Source: Hespellia sp. (GTDB taxonomy: Bacteria; Bacillota; Clostridia; Lachnospirales; Lachnospiraceae). Taken from it: a stretch of 32,049 nucleotides of DNA. This document shows positions 24,922-32,049 of this stretch, piece after piece. The stretch is from NCBI GenBank assembly GCA_028694105.1, contig JAQUUC010000041.1:1-32049 (forward strand), written 5' to 3'. Position numbers and translations under genes: made by a program. The notes under the pieces were generated by a model. That model had not been told where the DNA came from, searched no databases, and saw only the letters and a program-made list of their open reading frames with translations. The number at the start of each line of letters is the position of its first letter. Position 1 is the stretch's first letter.

Positions 24922-25623
24922 TTATTTTACATCAAATTTGTAGCCGATGCCCCATACGGTTGCAAGGCTCCAGCTGCCGTGGTCATGGATCTTCTCACGC
25001 AGACGCTTGATGTGTACATCGACCGTACGCGGGTCACCGATGAACTCGTAGCCCCAGATCTGGTTTAACAATTGTTCTCTTGTGAACACCTGATTCGGAG
25101 AAGCAGCGAGGAAATATAACAGCTCAATCTCTTTCGGCGGCATATCAACAATCACACCATCACATTCTACCGTGTAGTTCGTCAGGTTGACGGTCAGCCC
25201 CGGGAACTCGACACATTTGATTTTTTCGCCGACTGGTGTTGTCTGTTTGACCGGCTGGTAGCGTCGCAGCACAGCTTTTACGCGGGCAACCAGCTCTTTG
25301 GAATCGAACGGCTTGATCATATAGTCATCAGCACCCATTTCCAATCCAAGTACTTTGTCAAAGACTTCGCCTTTGGCAGAGAGCATAATGATCGGGACGG
25401 ATGAGTTAGAACGAATCTCCCTGCAGACCTGATATCCGTCAATACCGGGAAGCATCAGATCCAGCAGAATCAGGTTCGGTGCATAGGCTTCAAATGCAAG
25501 CAGTGCACTCTCACCATCGTGCACCATTTTTGTGTCAAAGCATTCTTTATTCAGATAGAGAGAAATCAATTCTGCGATATTCTCGTCATCATCAACAATT
25601 AAAATTTTTTGTTTTGCTATCAT
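24922..25623 (-). CDS. OmpR/PhoB family response regulator
   Basis: A 233-residue two-component regulator. The receiver domain (1-120) has the acidic pocket DDD (11-13), the phosphate acceptor D55 in LILLDLMLPG, and the MLSAKGE lysine. The C-terminal winged helix (about 130-230) ends in IWGYEFIGDPRTVDVHIKRLREK, typical of OmpR-type DNA binding. AAAGGAG lies 8 bases before the ATG. It starts 11 bp after mutS2 and is followed by its partner kinase gene. Target genes are not visible here. Confidence 0.95.
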   Translation of the reverse strand: MIAKQKILIVDDDENIAELISLYLNKECFDTKMVHDGESALLAFEAYAPNLILLDLMLPGIDGYQVCREIRSNSSVPIIMLSAKGEVFDKVLGLEMGADDYMIKPFDSKELVARVKAVLRRYQPVKQTTPVGEKIKCVEFPGLTVNLTNYTVECDGVIVDMPPKEIELLYFLAASPNQVFTREQLLNQIWGYEFIGDPRTVDVHIKRLREKIHDHGSWSLATVWGIGYKFDVK

Positions 25624-25634
25624 AACAGGCTCCT

Positions 25635-28019
25635 TTATTTGAATTCAACGATGGTAACACCGGCATCCCCTTCGCCAAATTCAGCAAGGTGGAATTGTTT
25701 TACATTTTTCTGACGCTTCAGATACTTGTGGACACCGGCTCTTAGCGCACCGGTACCTTTGCCGTGGACCACGCGGACGGATTTGAGATGCGAGATATAG
25801 GCATCGTCTAAATATTTGTCGAGCTCCGCGACCGCCTCATCGACAGTTTTGCCGAGCAGATTAATCTCCGGACTGACAGACATTGCCTTGCTCATCTTGA
25901 TTTTTCCGCTAGAGGTCTTCTGGAAGTTCTTGGCAGTGTAGCCGGTCTCTTCCTCGATAATCTCCAAATCGGAAATGTTGACCTGAGAGCGGAGGATTCC
26001 CATCTGCACAAATACATTGCCTTTGCCATCCGGTTTGGAACTGATCGTGCCCTTTAAATTCAGGCTGAGCACCTTCACCGATTCGCCGAGCCTGAAATCA
26101 GACGGCTTGTAGGTCTTGCTCGGTTTGGCCTGCGCAAGGACGCCGCCGGAGCTGTTGTCCTTCATCTTCTTGCGGAGCTTCTCGCGCTCGCGCTCCATAT
26201 CCGCCGCGGAAATATTCTCTTTGCCGAATTTACGGAAATTCTTCATCGTCTCATCCGCGACATCCTTCGCCTCGCGAAGAATCGTGTTGGCCTTTTCTTT
26301 TGCCTCGCGGAGGATCCGTTCCTTTTGCTCCTCCACCTTTTCCTGCTTTTGCAGGGTCTGTGATTTCAAAGTTTCAATCTCACGCTTATAGGCGGAAATC
26401 TCTTCCCGTTCCTGCTCGATGGTGCGGCGGCTCCGCTCCAGATCGGCAAGCAGGTCTTCAAAGGAAGCGTCCTGCTCGGTAATATGTTCCTTCGCATTAT
26501 CGATGATATAATCCGGCAGACCGAGCTTTTTGGAAATGGCAAAGGCATTACTCTTGCCCGGAATACCAATCAAAAGGCGATAGGTTGGGCGAAGGGTATC
26601 CACATCGAATTCACAGCTGGCATTCTCCACGCCCGGTGTCGAGAGTGCAAATACCTTCAGTTCGCTGTAATGCGTGGTTGCCATTGTGCGGATTCCACGG
26701 CTGTGCAGATGCGAGAGAATTGCAATCGCAAGCGCAGCACCTTCCGTCGGATCGGTTCCGGCACCCAGCTCATCAAAGAGGACAAGGGAATGCTCGTCCA
26801 CATCATTTAAGAAAGAGACGATGTTCGTCATATGGGAAGAGAAGGTAGAAAGACTCTGCTCAATGCTCTGTTCATCGCCGATATCGGCATACACCTGTGT
26901 AAATACGGTAAGCTCACTGCGGTCTCCGGCAGGAATGTGAAGCCCCGCCTGCCCCATCAGAGAGAGAAGTCCCACGGTCTTAATGGAGACGGTCTTACCG
27001 CCGGTATTGGGTCCGGTCACGATCAGAAGCGAAAAATCCTTTCCGAGAGTAATCGTGATTGGAACCACCTTTTTCGAATCGAGCAGCGGATGGCGGCCCT
27101 CGCGGATGTAGATGCGCCCCTCATCATTAAAGACCGGCTTGCTTGCGTTCATGTCCAGCGCAAGTGCGCCCCTTGCGAAAATGAAATCCAGCTCGGTCAG
27201 AACGCGGTAGTCCGTGCGAATCTCTGTGATGTACTCCGCAGTATCGACGCTCAGACGTGCAAGGATGACCTGAATCTCTTCCTGCTCTTTTCCGTATAAT
27301 TCCTTTAAGTCGTTATTCAGCTTCACAACAGCCATCGGCTCGATAAACAAAGTCGATCCAGTGGAAGACTGGTCATGGATCATGCCGCTGACCTGCCCGC
27401 GGTATTCTGATTTGACCGGAACGCAGTAACGATCCCCGCGCATCGTGATAATCGGGTCCTGCAGATAGCTGTGAAGGGAGCCGTTCACCAGATTGGTCAG
27501 TGTCGCATGCACCTTGTCGTTGATTGCGGAAATGTTCCGGCGGATGCTGCGCAGCGTACTGCTGGCATCATCGCTGATCTCCTCCTCGGAAATGATGCAT
27601 CGGTCAATCTCATTTCGCAGTGTGGTCAGAGGATCCAGACTGTCAAAATAGGTGTCCAGACAATCGGCGAGATCATCGGCCGTATCGTGGCTGCCGTAAG
27701 CTTTGACATGTCCCGCCGTCTTGATGACCTTGCCCACGCGAAGCAGCTCGGCTGTGCTTAAGATGGCTCCGACCTCCAGCCGTTTCATGGACTCTTCCAT
27801 CGGATAGGCGTCGCTAAAGTTCACGCGTCCCTTCTTGACGATGCGTGTAAATGCAGCGGCGGTCTGTTCCTGAGATGTCTCAATCTGTGCAAGATCGGTC
27901 ATAGGCATCAGATTGCGGCAGAGGAGCTTTCCTCTCTGGGAAGAAGCATTTGCCACCAGCTGGTCAATTATTTTGTTATATTCTAATTTTGTTAAAGATT
28001 TTTTATTCATACTCATCAT
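25635..28019 (-). CDS. mutS2: MutS2 (RqcU-type) ATPase with C-terminal Smr domain
   Basis: A 794-residue MutS-family ATPase. In Firmicutes it acts on collided ribosomes and can suppress recombination, rather than repairing mismatches. Core helices are followed by the ATPase with Walker A VTGPNTGGKTVS (about residues 333-344), LVLFDELGAGTDPTEGAAL (Walker B) and TMATTHYSELK. A coiled coil lies at about 520-620. A KOW-like segment precedes the Smr domain (about 715-794), with VVHGKGTGALR. The Smr entry motif, usually LDLRG, is INLLG here, so the acidic and basic residues linked with nuclease activity seem absent. AGGAG precedes the first of three close ATGs. It is the first gene of an operon with a two-component pair. 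Confidence 0.94.
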   Translation of the reverse strand: MMSMNKKSLTKLEYNKIIDQLVANASSQRGKLLCRNLMPMTDLAQIETSQEQTAAAFTRIVKKGRVNFSDAYPMEESMKRLEVGAILSTAELLRVGKVIKTAGHVKAYGSHDTADDLADCLDTYFDSLDPLTTLRNEIDRCIISEEEISDDASSTLRSIRRNISAINDKVHATLTNLVNGSLHSYLQDPIITMRGDRYCVPVKSEYRGQVSGMIHDQSSTGSTLFIEPMAVVKLNNDLKELYGKEQEEIQVILARLSVDTAEYITEIRTDYRVLTELDFIFARGALALDMNASKPVFNDEGRIYIREGRHPLLDSKKVVPITITLGKDFSLLIVTGPNTGGKTVSIKTVGLLSLMGQAGLHIPAGDRSELTVFTQVYADIGDEQSIEQSLSTFSSHMTNIVSFLNDVDEHSLVLFDELGAGTDPTEGAALAIAILSHLHSRGIRTMATTHYSELKVFALSTPGVENASCEFDVDTLRPTYRLLIGIPGKSNAFAISKKLGLPDYIIDNAKEHITEQDASFEDLLADLERSRRTIEQEREEISAYKREIETLKSQTLQKQEKVEEQKERILREAKEKANTILREAKDVADETMKNFRKFGKENISAADMEREREKLRKKMKDNSSGGVLAQAKPSKTYKPSDFRLGESVKVLSLNLKGTISSKPDGKGNVFVQMGILRSQVNISDLEIIEEETGYTAKNFQKTSSGKIKMSKAMSVSPEINLLGKTVDEAVAELDKYLDDAYISHLKSVRVVHGKGTGALRAGVHKYLKRQKNVKQFHLAEFGEGDAGVTIVEFK

Positions 28020-28084
28020 TTTTATTCTCCTGCGTTCTATTTTACCTTATTTATAGAGTTTAGGAAAGGGGAGATTGGTTTTCG

Positions 28085-28113
28085 TTGAACAATTCGTACA
28101 AATCAGTTATACT
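28085..28113 (+). promoter_or_regulatory. Promoter of the HtrA-like gene
   Basis: TTGAAC (28085-28090) and TATACT (28108-28113) with an ideal 17-bp spacer, in the gap divergent to mutS2. Confidence 0.7.
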
Positions 28114-28181
28114 ATTAAGGAATATGTGTATACTGTGACTTGATTCATATCTCGATTTAAGAAGATAGTGTGGAGCAGCTA

Positions 28182-29462
28182 ATGGACGAAAAGGATGAAA
28201 AGAAAGAACCTCAGGAAGAGCATTCTTATTCCTTCCTTCAGGAGACAATCAAAAAAGATGATTTAACGACCAGAAAAGGCAGGCGCAGGATCGCTCGGAT
28301 TATCATCGGCGGCTTCCTGTTCGGTCTGTTTGCATGCCTTGGGTTTTTTGCGGTCAGACCGTGGGCCCAGAATCATTTGCAGGGGAATCCGGATGAGATC
28401 ACCATTCCGGCGGATGAGAATGCCGCGGACGGAACGGAGGATACGAACGACATACTGTTAGAGGATGAGGCAGCGCAGATTCTTGATGGCTCAAGCTATC
28501 AGGAACTGCTGAAAAAGGTGGATTCTGTTGCGGATCAGGCAAAGAAAAGCGTGGTGGCGGTGAAGAGTACCGATCACACGGAGGAAGTAACTGATGCGCA
28601 GTCGGAGGAAGAGGCGGTAAAAAGCGAGAGCGGACTGCTGATAGCGGATAATGGGCAGGAGCTTCTGATTCTTACAACAGTCTCGGTCATATCGCAGAAT
28701 TCTGATCTGACGGTCACATTCTGTGATAATGCAGAATATGCAGCAGCATTGAAAAAGCAGGACAAGAATCTGGGTCTGGCGATTGTCAGCATTTCCAGAG
28801 ACGAGATTTCCGAGTCCACCTGGGAGAACATTTCCGTTGCAGAGCTTGGGAATTCGCGAATCGTGTATCAGGGAGATCTGGTCATTACCCTTGGAAATGT
28901 ATTTGGATATGCCGGCGGACAGGGGTATGGAATCATCAGCTCGACCGAGTATAAAGCGGAACTGAGTGACGGAGCCTATGGAATCCTCGCGACAGACATT
29001 GCCACAATGGAGAAGGGGACGGGCGCACTGTTTAATCTGGAGGGCGAAGTCATCGGTGTTGTGATGCCGGGAATCTGGGAAAATGAGAGCGGACTTCTTG
29101 CAAATGCATATGCCATTTCCGATTTAAAGACGGAGATTGAGCTGCTGTCCAATGGCTCAAGTGTCCCTTATGTCGGGGTGCACGGAACATATATTACAAA
29201 AGAGCTCGCAGAGCAGCAGGAGATACCGCAGGGGCTTTATGTGAATCAGGTAGATGCAGATTCACCGGCACTGACTGCCGGAATCCAGAGCGGAGATATC
29301 ATCACGAAGGTAGGCGATACTTCCCTTACAAGTCTGGAGTCCTATGAACGTGCGGTTGTCGGCAGAACCGTCGGCGGCAATGTAAAAATCAAAGCCCGGA
29401 GACGGAGTAATAACGGATATGTAGATATTGACTTCACTGTGAAAATAGGAAGTTTAGAATAA
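28182..29462 (+). CDS. HtrA/DegP-like membrane protein with PDZ domain, catalytic triad lost
   Basis: A 426-residue protein with HtrA architecture. It has a cytoplasmic acidic N-terminus, a membrane helix at about residues 40-60, a trypsin-like domain (about 110-310) and one PDZ domain (about 325-420, GLYVNQVDADSPALTAGIQSGDIITKVG). Aligned with DegP, the catalytic His falls at S168 (ILTTVSVI for ILTNNHVV), the Asp at G198 (NLGLAIV for DIALLK), and the Ser at T280 (EKGTGALFNL for RGNSGGALVNL). All three are replaced, so proteolysis is unlikely. It may act as a chaperone, scaffold or regulator at the outer membrane face. ATG 28182 is chosen because GGAG stands 6 bases upstream; a GTG at 28170 overlaps that site. 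Confidence 0.85.
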   Translation: MDEKDEKKEPQEEHSYSFLQETIKKDDLTTRKGRRRIARIIIGGFLFGLFACLGFFAVRPWAQNHLQGNPDEITIPADENAADGTEDTNDILLEDEAAQILDGSSYQELLKKVDSVADQAKKSVVAVKSTDHTEEVTDAQSEEEAVKSESGLLIADNGQELLILTTVSVISQNSDLTVTFCDNAEYAAALKKQDKNLGLAIVSISRDEISESTWENISVAELGNSRIVYQGDLVITLGNVFGYAGGQGYGIISSTEYKAELSDGAYGILATDIATMEKGTGALFNLEGEVIGVVMPGIWENESGLLANAYAISDLKTEIELLSNGSSVPYVGVHGTYITKELAEQQEIPQGLYVNQVDADSPALTAGIQSGDIITKVGDTSLTSLESYERAVVGRTVGGNVKIKARRRSNNGYVDIDFTVKIGSLE

Positions 29463-29480
29463 AAAAGAAAGAGGAACAAC

Positions 29481-30422
29481 ATGAAATACATCAAAGACTT
29501 ACAGGAAAACACACCATTGAGAGGAATCTATCTGTGCAAGACGAAACGAAGTGCAGAGACAAGAAACGGAAAACCATACGACAATCTGATGCTACAGGAC
29601 AAGACCGGTTCACTGGACGGAAAGATTTGGGATCCGAATTCGCAGGGAATCGCAGATTACGACGAGAAGGATTTTATCGAGATCGTGGGAGATGTCATCA
29701 ACTATAATGGCAATCTTCAGCTCAATATCAAGCAGCTTCGTGTTGCGGGAGAGGGAGAGTACGATCCGGCGGATTATATGCCGACATCTGAGAAAAGCGT
29801 GGAGGGTATGTATGAGGAACTTCTCTCCTATATCCGCCAGATTGAGAATGATTACTTAAGAAAAGCCGTGGAATACTTTTATGTAGATGACGCGGAATTT
29901 ATCGGGATATTCAAAGGACATTCCGCAGCCAAGACTGTCCACCACGGATTTGCGGGCGGACTGCTGGAGCATACGTTAAGTGTCGTGAAAATGTGCGAGT
30001 ATTTTGCAGATACGTATGAGATTCTAAATAAGGATCTGCTGTTTGCGGCCGCCATCTGCCACGATATCGGTAAGACGAAAGAATTATCGGACTTCCCGGA
30101 CAATGATTATACAGACGAGGGACAGCTCATCGGTCATATCGTGATCGGTGTGGAGATGATCGGCGAAGCCATTCGCCAGATTCCATCCTTCCCGGAGAAG
30201 CTTGCAAATGAATTAAAACACTGCATCATCGCGCATCACGGAGAGCTGGAGTACGGTTCCCCGAAAAAACCTGCGCTTGCTGAGGCGGTTGCGCTGAATT
30301 ATGCAGATGCGGCGGATGCGAAGCTGCAGACACTGACGGAGATATTCAAGGCGAAAGATTCAGAGGACTGGCTGGGGTATAACCGGTTGTTCGAGTCGAA
30401 TTTGCGGAAGACTAGTATTTAA
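29481..30422 (+). CDS. yhaM: 3'-5' exoribonuclease YhaM family protein (OB-fold plus HD)
   Basis: A 313-residue nuclease. An OB-type nucleic acid-binding domain covers residues 10-90 (NLMLQDKTGSLDGKIWDPN, VINYNGNLQLNIKQLR). The HD domain shows H164 in GGLLEHTLSVVKMC, H194-D195 in AICHDIGKTKEL, a GQLIGHIVIG segment and IAHHGELEYGSPKKP. This order is that of B. subtilis YhaM, which degrades RNA and single-stranded DNA from the 3' end. Length agrees with the family. GAAAGAGGAAC precedes the ATG. It lies 18 bp after the HtrA-like gene and is probably co-transcribed. Confidence 0.92.
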   Translation: MKYIKDLQENTPLRGIYLCKTKRSAETRNGKPYDNLMLQDKTGSLDGKIWDPNSQGIADYDEKDFIEIVGDVINYNGNLQLNIKQLRVAGEGEYDPADYMPTSEKSVEGMYEELLSYIRQIENDYLRKAVEYFYVDDAEFIGIFKGHSAAKTVHHGFAGGLLEHTLSVVKMCEYFADTYEILNKDLLFAAAICHDIGKTKELSDFPDNDYTDEGQLIGHIVIGVEMIGEAIRQIPSFPEKLANELKHCIIAHHGELEYGSPKKPALAEAVALNYADAADAKLQTLTEIFKAKDSEDWLGYNRLFESNLRKTSI

Positions 30423-30446
30423 CTGTGTGTGGATGAAAGGATATAT

Positions 30447-31907
30447 ATGGAGAAGAATGAAACGGCTGTTGTAACAATTGATGACATTGGGGTAAACGGA
30501 GAAGGTATCGGAAAGGTCGACGGATACACACTCTTTATTAAGGATGCCGTTATTGGCGATGTGGTGGAAGCCAAGCTAATGAAGGGGAAGAAGAATTACG
30601 GATACGCCCGGCTGATGAAGGTGATTACGCCTTCGCCGGACCGCGTGGAGGCGAGATGTGCATTTGCGCGGAAATGCGGTGGCTGCCAGATTCAGGAGAT
30701 GTCCTATGCGAAGCAGCTGGAGTTCAAGGCTGGGAAGGTGCGTGGAAATCTGCAGAGAATTGGCGGATTCTCGGATGAGAAGCTGGACGAAGTGATGAGG
30801 CCGATTGTTGGGATGGACGAACCGTTTTGTTATCGGAATAAGGCACAGTTTCCAGTGGGATATCGGAAGGTGAATGCACCTGATATGAAAGATGAGATGT
30901 CCGGAAAGACTGGGGCGGACAGCCGTGTATCTAAGAAGACGGCTTTGAGAACGGTGTCGGCAGAACCGATTACCGGATTCTATGCGAGCCGGACGCATGA
31001 TATTATCCCGAACACAGACTGTGCACTGGGTGTGCCTGTGAATGAGGAGATTCTGCAGGCTGTGCTGAAATACATGAAGGAAAATAAGATAAAAGCGTAT
31101 GATGAGCAGACCGGAAAAGGTCTGATTCGCCATATTCTGATTCGATATGGATTTGCGACAAAAGAGATTATGGTCTGTCTTGTGATTAACGGGGCGGAGC
31201 TGTTAAAGAGCGAGAAGCTGGTGGAAGAACTCGTGAAGATTGAGGGAATGACCAGCATTACATTCAGCAAGAACACCAGAAGAAATAACGTCATCATGGG
31301 CGATACATACAAGAATGTTTGGGGACAGGATTACATTACCGATATGATCGGTGATGTGAAATATCAGATTTCCCCACTTTCGTTTTATCAGGTGAATCCG
31401 GTGCAGACGAAGGTGCTGTATGAGAAAGCACTGGAATATGCACAGCTCACCGGAAATGAAAATGTGTGGGATCTGTATTGCGGAATCGGAACGATTTCCT
31501 TATTCCTCGCGAAGAATGCAAAGAATGTCTATGGGGTGGAGATTGTGCCGCAGGCGATTGAAGATGCGAAGAATAATGCGGAGATTAATGGAATCACAAA
31601 TGCGAAGTTCTTCGTTGGAAAAGCGGAGGAGGTTCTGCATCGTGAGTATGAAGAGCATGGTGCGAACGCGGATGTGATTGTTGTGGATCCACCGAGAAAA
31701 GGGTGCGAAGAGACTCTTTTGAATACGATGATAGAGATGGCGCCGGAGCGGATTGTGTATGTGAGCTGCGACTCGGCGACGCTTGCGCGGGATTTGAAGA
31801 TATTGTGTGAGCATGGGTATGAGTTGGAGGAGTGTATGCCGGTGGACCAATTTCCGATGACGGTGCATGTCGAGACGGTAGTATTGATGTCAAGGGTTCA
31901 AAAATAG
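30447..31907 (+). CDS. rlmD: 23S rRNA (uracil-5-)-methyltransferase, RlmD/RlmCD type
   Basis: A 486-residue SAM-dependent enzyme that makes m5U in 23S rRNA (U1939, and in some Firmicutes also U747). An N-terminal TRAM domain covers residues 1-60. The [4Fe-4S] cysteines are C71, C77, C80 and C192. The methyltransferase part has NVWDLYCGIGTISLFLAK, VVDPPRKGCEE and IVYVSCDSATLARDL, with the catalytic cysteine in VSC. Residues about 139-176, between PVGYRK and GFYASRTHD, hold a charged extra loop of roughly 25-30 residues compared with usual homologues. AAAGGA lies 5 bases before the ATG at 30447; the GTG at 30429 has no site. Single homologues in Firmicutes often modify both sites, hence the RlmCD option. 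Confidence 0.93.
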   Translation: MEKNETAVVTIDDIGVNGEGIGKVDGYTLFIKDAVIGDVVEAKLMKGKKNYGYARLMKVITPSPDRVEARCAFARKCGGCQIQEMSYAKQLEFKAGKVRGNLQRIGGFSDEKLDEVMRPIVGMDEPFCYRNKAQFPVGYRKVNAPDMKDEMSGKTGADSRVSKKTALRTVSAEPITGFYASRTHDIIPNTDCALGVPVNEEILQAVLKYMKENKIKAYDEQTGKGLIRHILIRYGFATKEIMVCLVINGAELLKSEKLVEELVKIEGMTSITFSKNTRRNNVIMGDTYKNVWGQDYITDMIGDVKYQISPLSFYQVNPVQTKVLYEKALEYAQLTGNENVWDLYCGIGTISLFLAKNAKNVYGVEIVPQAIEDAKNNAEINGITNAKFFVGKAEEVLHREYEEHGANADVIVVDPPRKGCEETLLNTMIEMAPERIVYVSCDSATLARDLKILCEHGYELEECMPVDQFPMTVHVETVVLMSRVQK

Positions 31908-31936
31908 AATTGAAAAAAGTGTAGAAAACAAGGGAT

Positions 31937-31985
31937 TTCCGAGAGTTGAGATTGCCATCACAGCAGTCTCCGCTCTCGGAATTTT
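31937..31985 (+). terminator. Terminator after rlmD
   Basis: TTCCGAGAG (31937-31945) pairs with CTCTCGGAA (31973-31981), followed by TTTTT. The 27-base loop carries minor internal pairing. No gene is seen in the remaining bases to 32049. Confidence 0.8.
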
Positions 31986-32049
31986 TATGTTCAGCCTATC
32001 CGTGGAAACAAATCAATCGCTTAAAATGTCAGAGGGTTGAGGACACAGG

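Noticed and set aside
31986-32049. Possible start or end of a further gene at the right edge
   Set aside because: All frames close quickly and no ribosome site is seen. The window ends too soon to judge.

Overview
The window looks like a chromosome segment of a gut-type Lachnospiraceae (Clostridia) bacterium. This rests on the gene families present (DUF4867, DUF5711, a clostridial FGGY ribulokinase, MutS2, GdpP, a YhaM-like exonuclease), on GGAGG ribosome binding sites at nearly every start, and on the low-to-medium GC content. No species is assigned.

Layout. (1) 134-5290: an L-arabinose locus, with an AraC-type regulator divergent from araA, an FGGY ribulokinase and araD, closed by a terminator. 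(2) 5291-8240: an AT-rich accessory block. A seven-unit, about 32-bp phased repeat array lies directly upstream of an AAA/DUF4143 ATPase gene. An AraC regulator and a remnant of an Rpn/PD-(D/E)XK transposase-type gene follow. (3) 8281-12090: a second sugar operon (DUF4867 cupin-like protein, L-fucose/L-arabinose-type isomerase, xylulokinase) behind a weak promoter flanked by direct repeats. (4) 12159-13698: a NYN-LOTUS RNA-associated protein behind a perfect inverted repeat, then an HD hydrolase. (5) 13827-21034: an envelope and core block, with a LysM protein carrying a degenerate MPN/JAMM-like domain, DUF5711, a CvpA-like protein, then gdpP-rplI-dnaB. (6) 21055-23456: an orphan sugar-type binding lipoprotein on the minus strand, a 2x[4Fe-4S] ferredoxin and a MerR-like coiled-coil protein. 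(7) 23474-28019, minus strand: mutS2, response regulator and histidine kinase. (8) 28085-31985: an HtrA-like protein with a lost catalytic triad, a YhaM-like exoribonuclease and an RlmD-type rRNA methyltransferase, closed by a terminator.

How the genes fit together. Regions 1 and 3 are two pentose routes that should both end at xylulose 5-phosphate. Arabinose goes through ribulose and ribulose-5-P. An unidentified aldose goes through an atypical isomerase and XylB. Each route has its own AraC regulator. Regions 4-8 are mostly housekeeping: c-di-AMP turnover, replication, translation, ribosome rescue, RNA decay and rRNA modification.

The least explained items are the phased array before the AAA/DUF4143 gene, the pseudo-MPN-LysM protein, the HtrA-like pseudoprotease, and the direct-repeat operator in front of the DUF4867 operon. 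All calls come from reading the sequence and recalling family features. No search was run.
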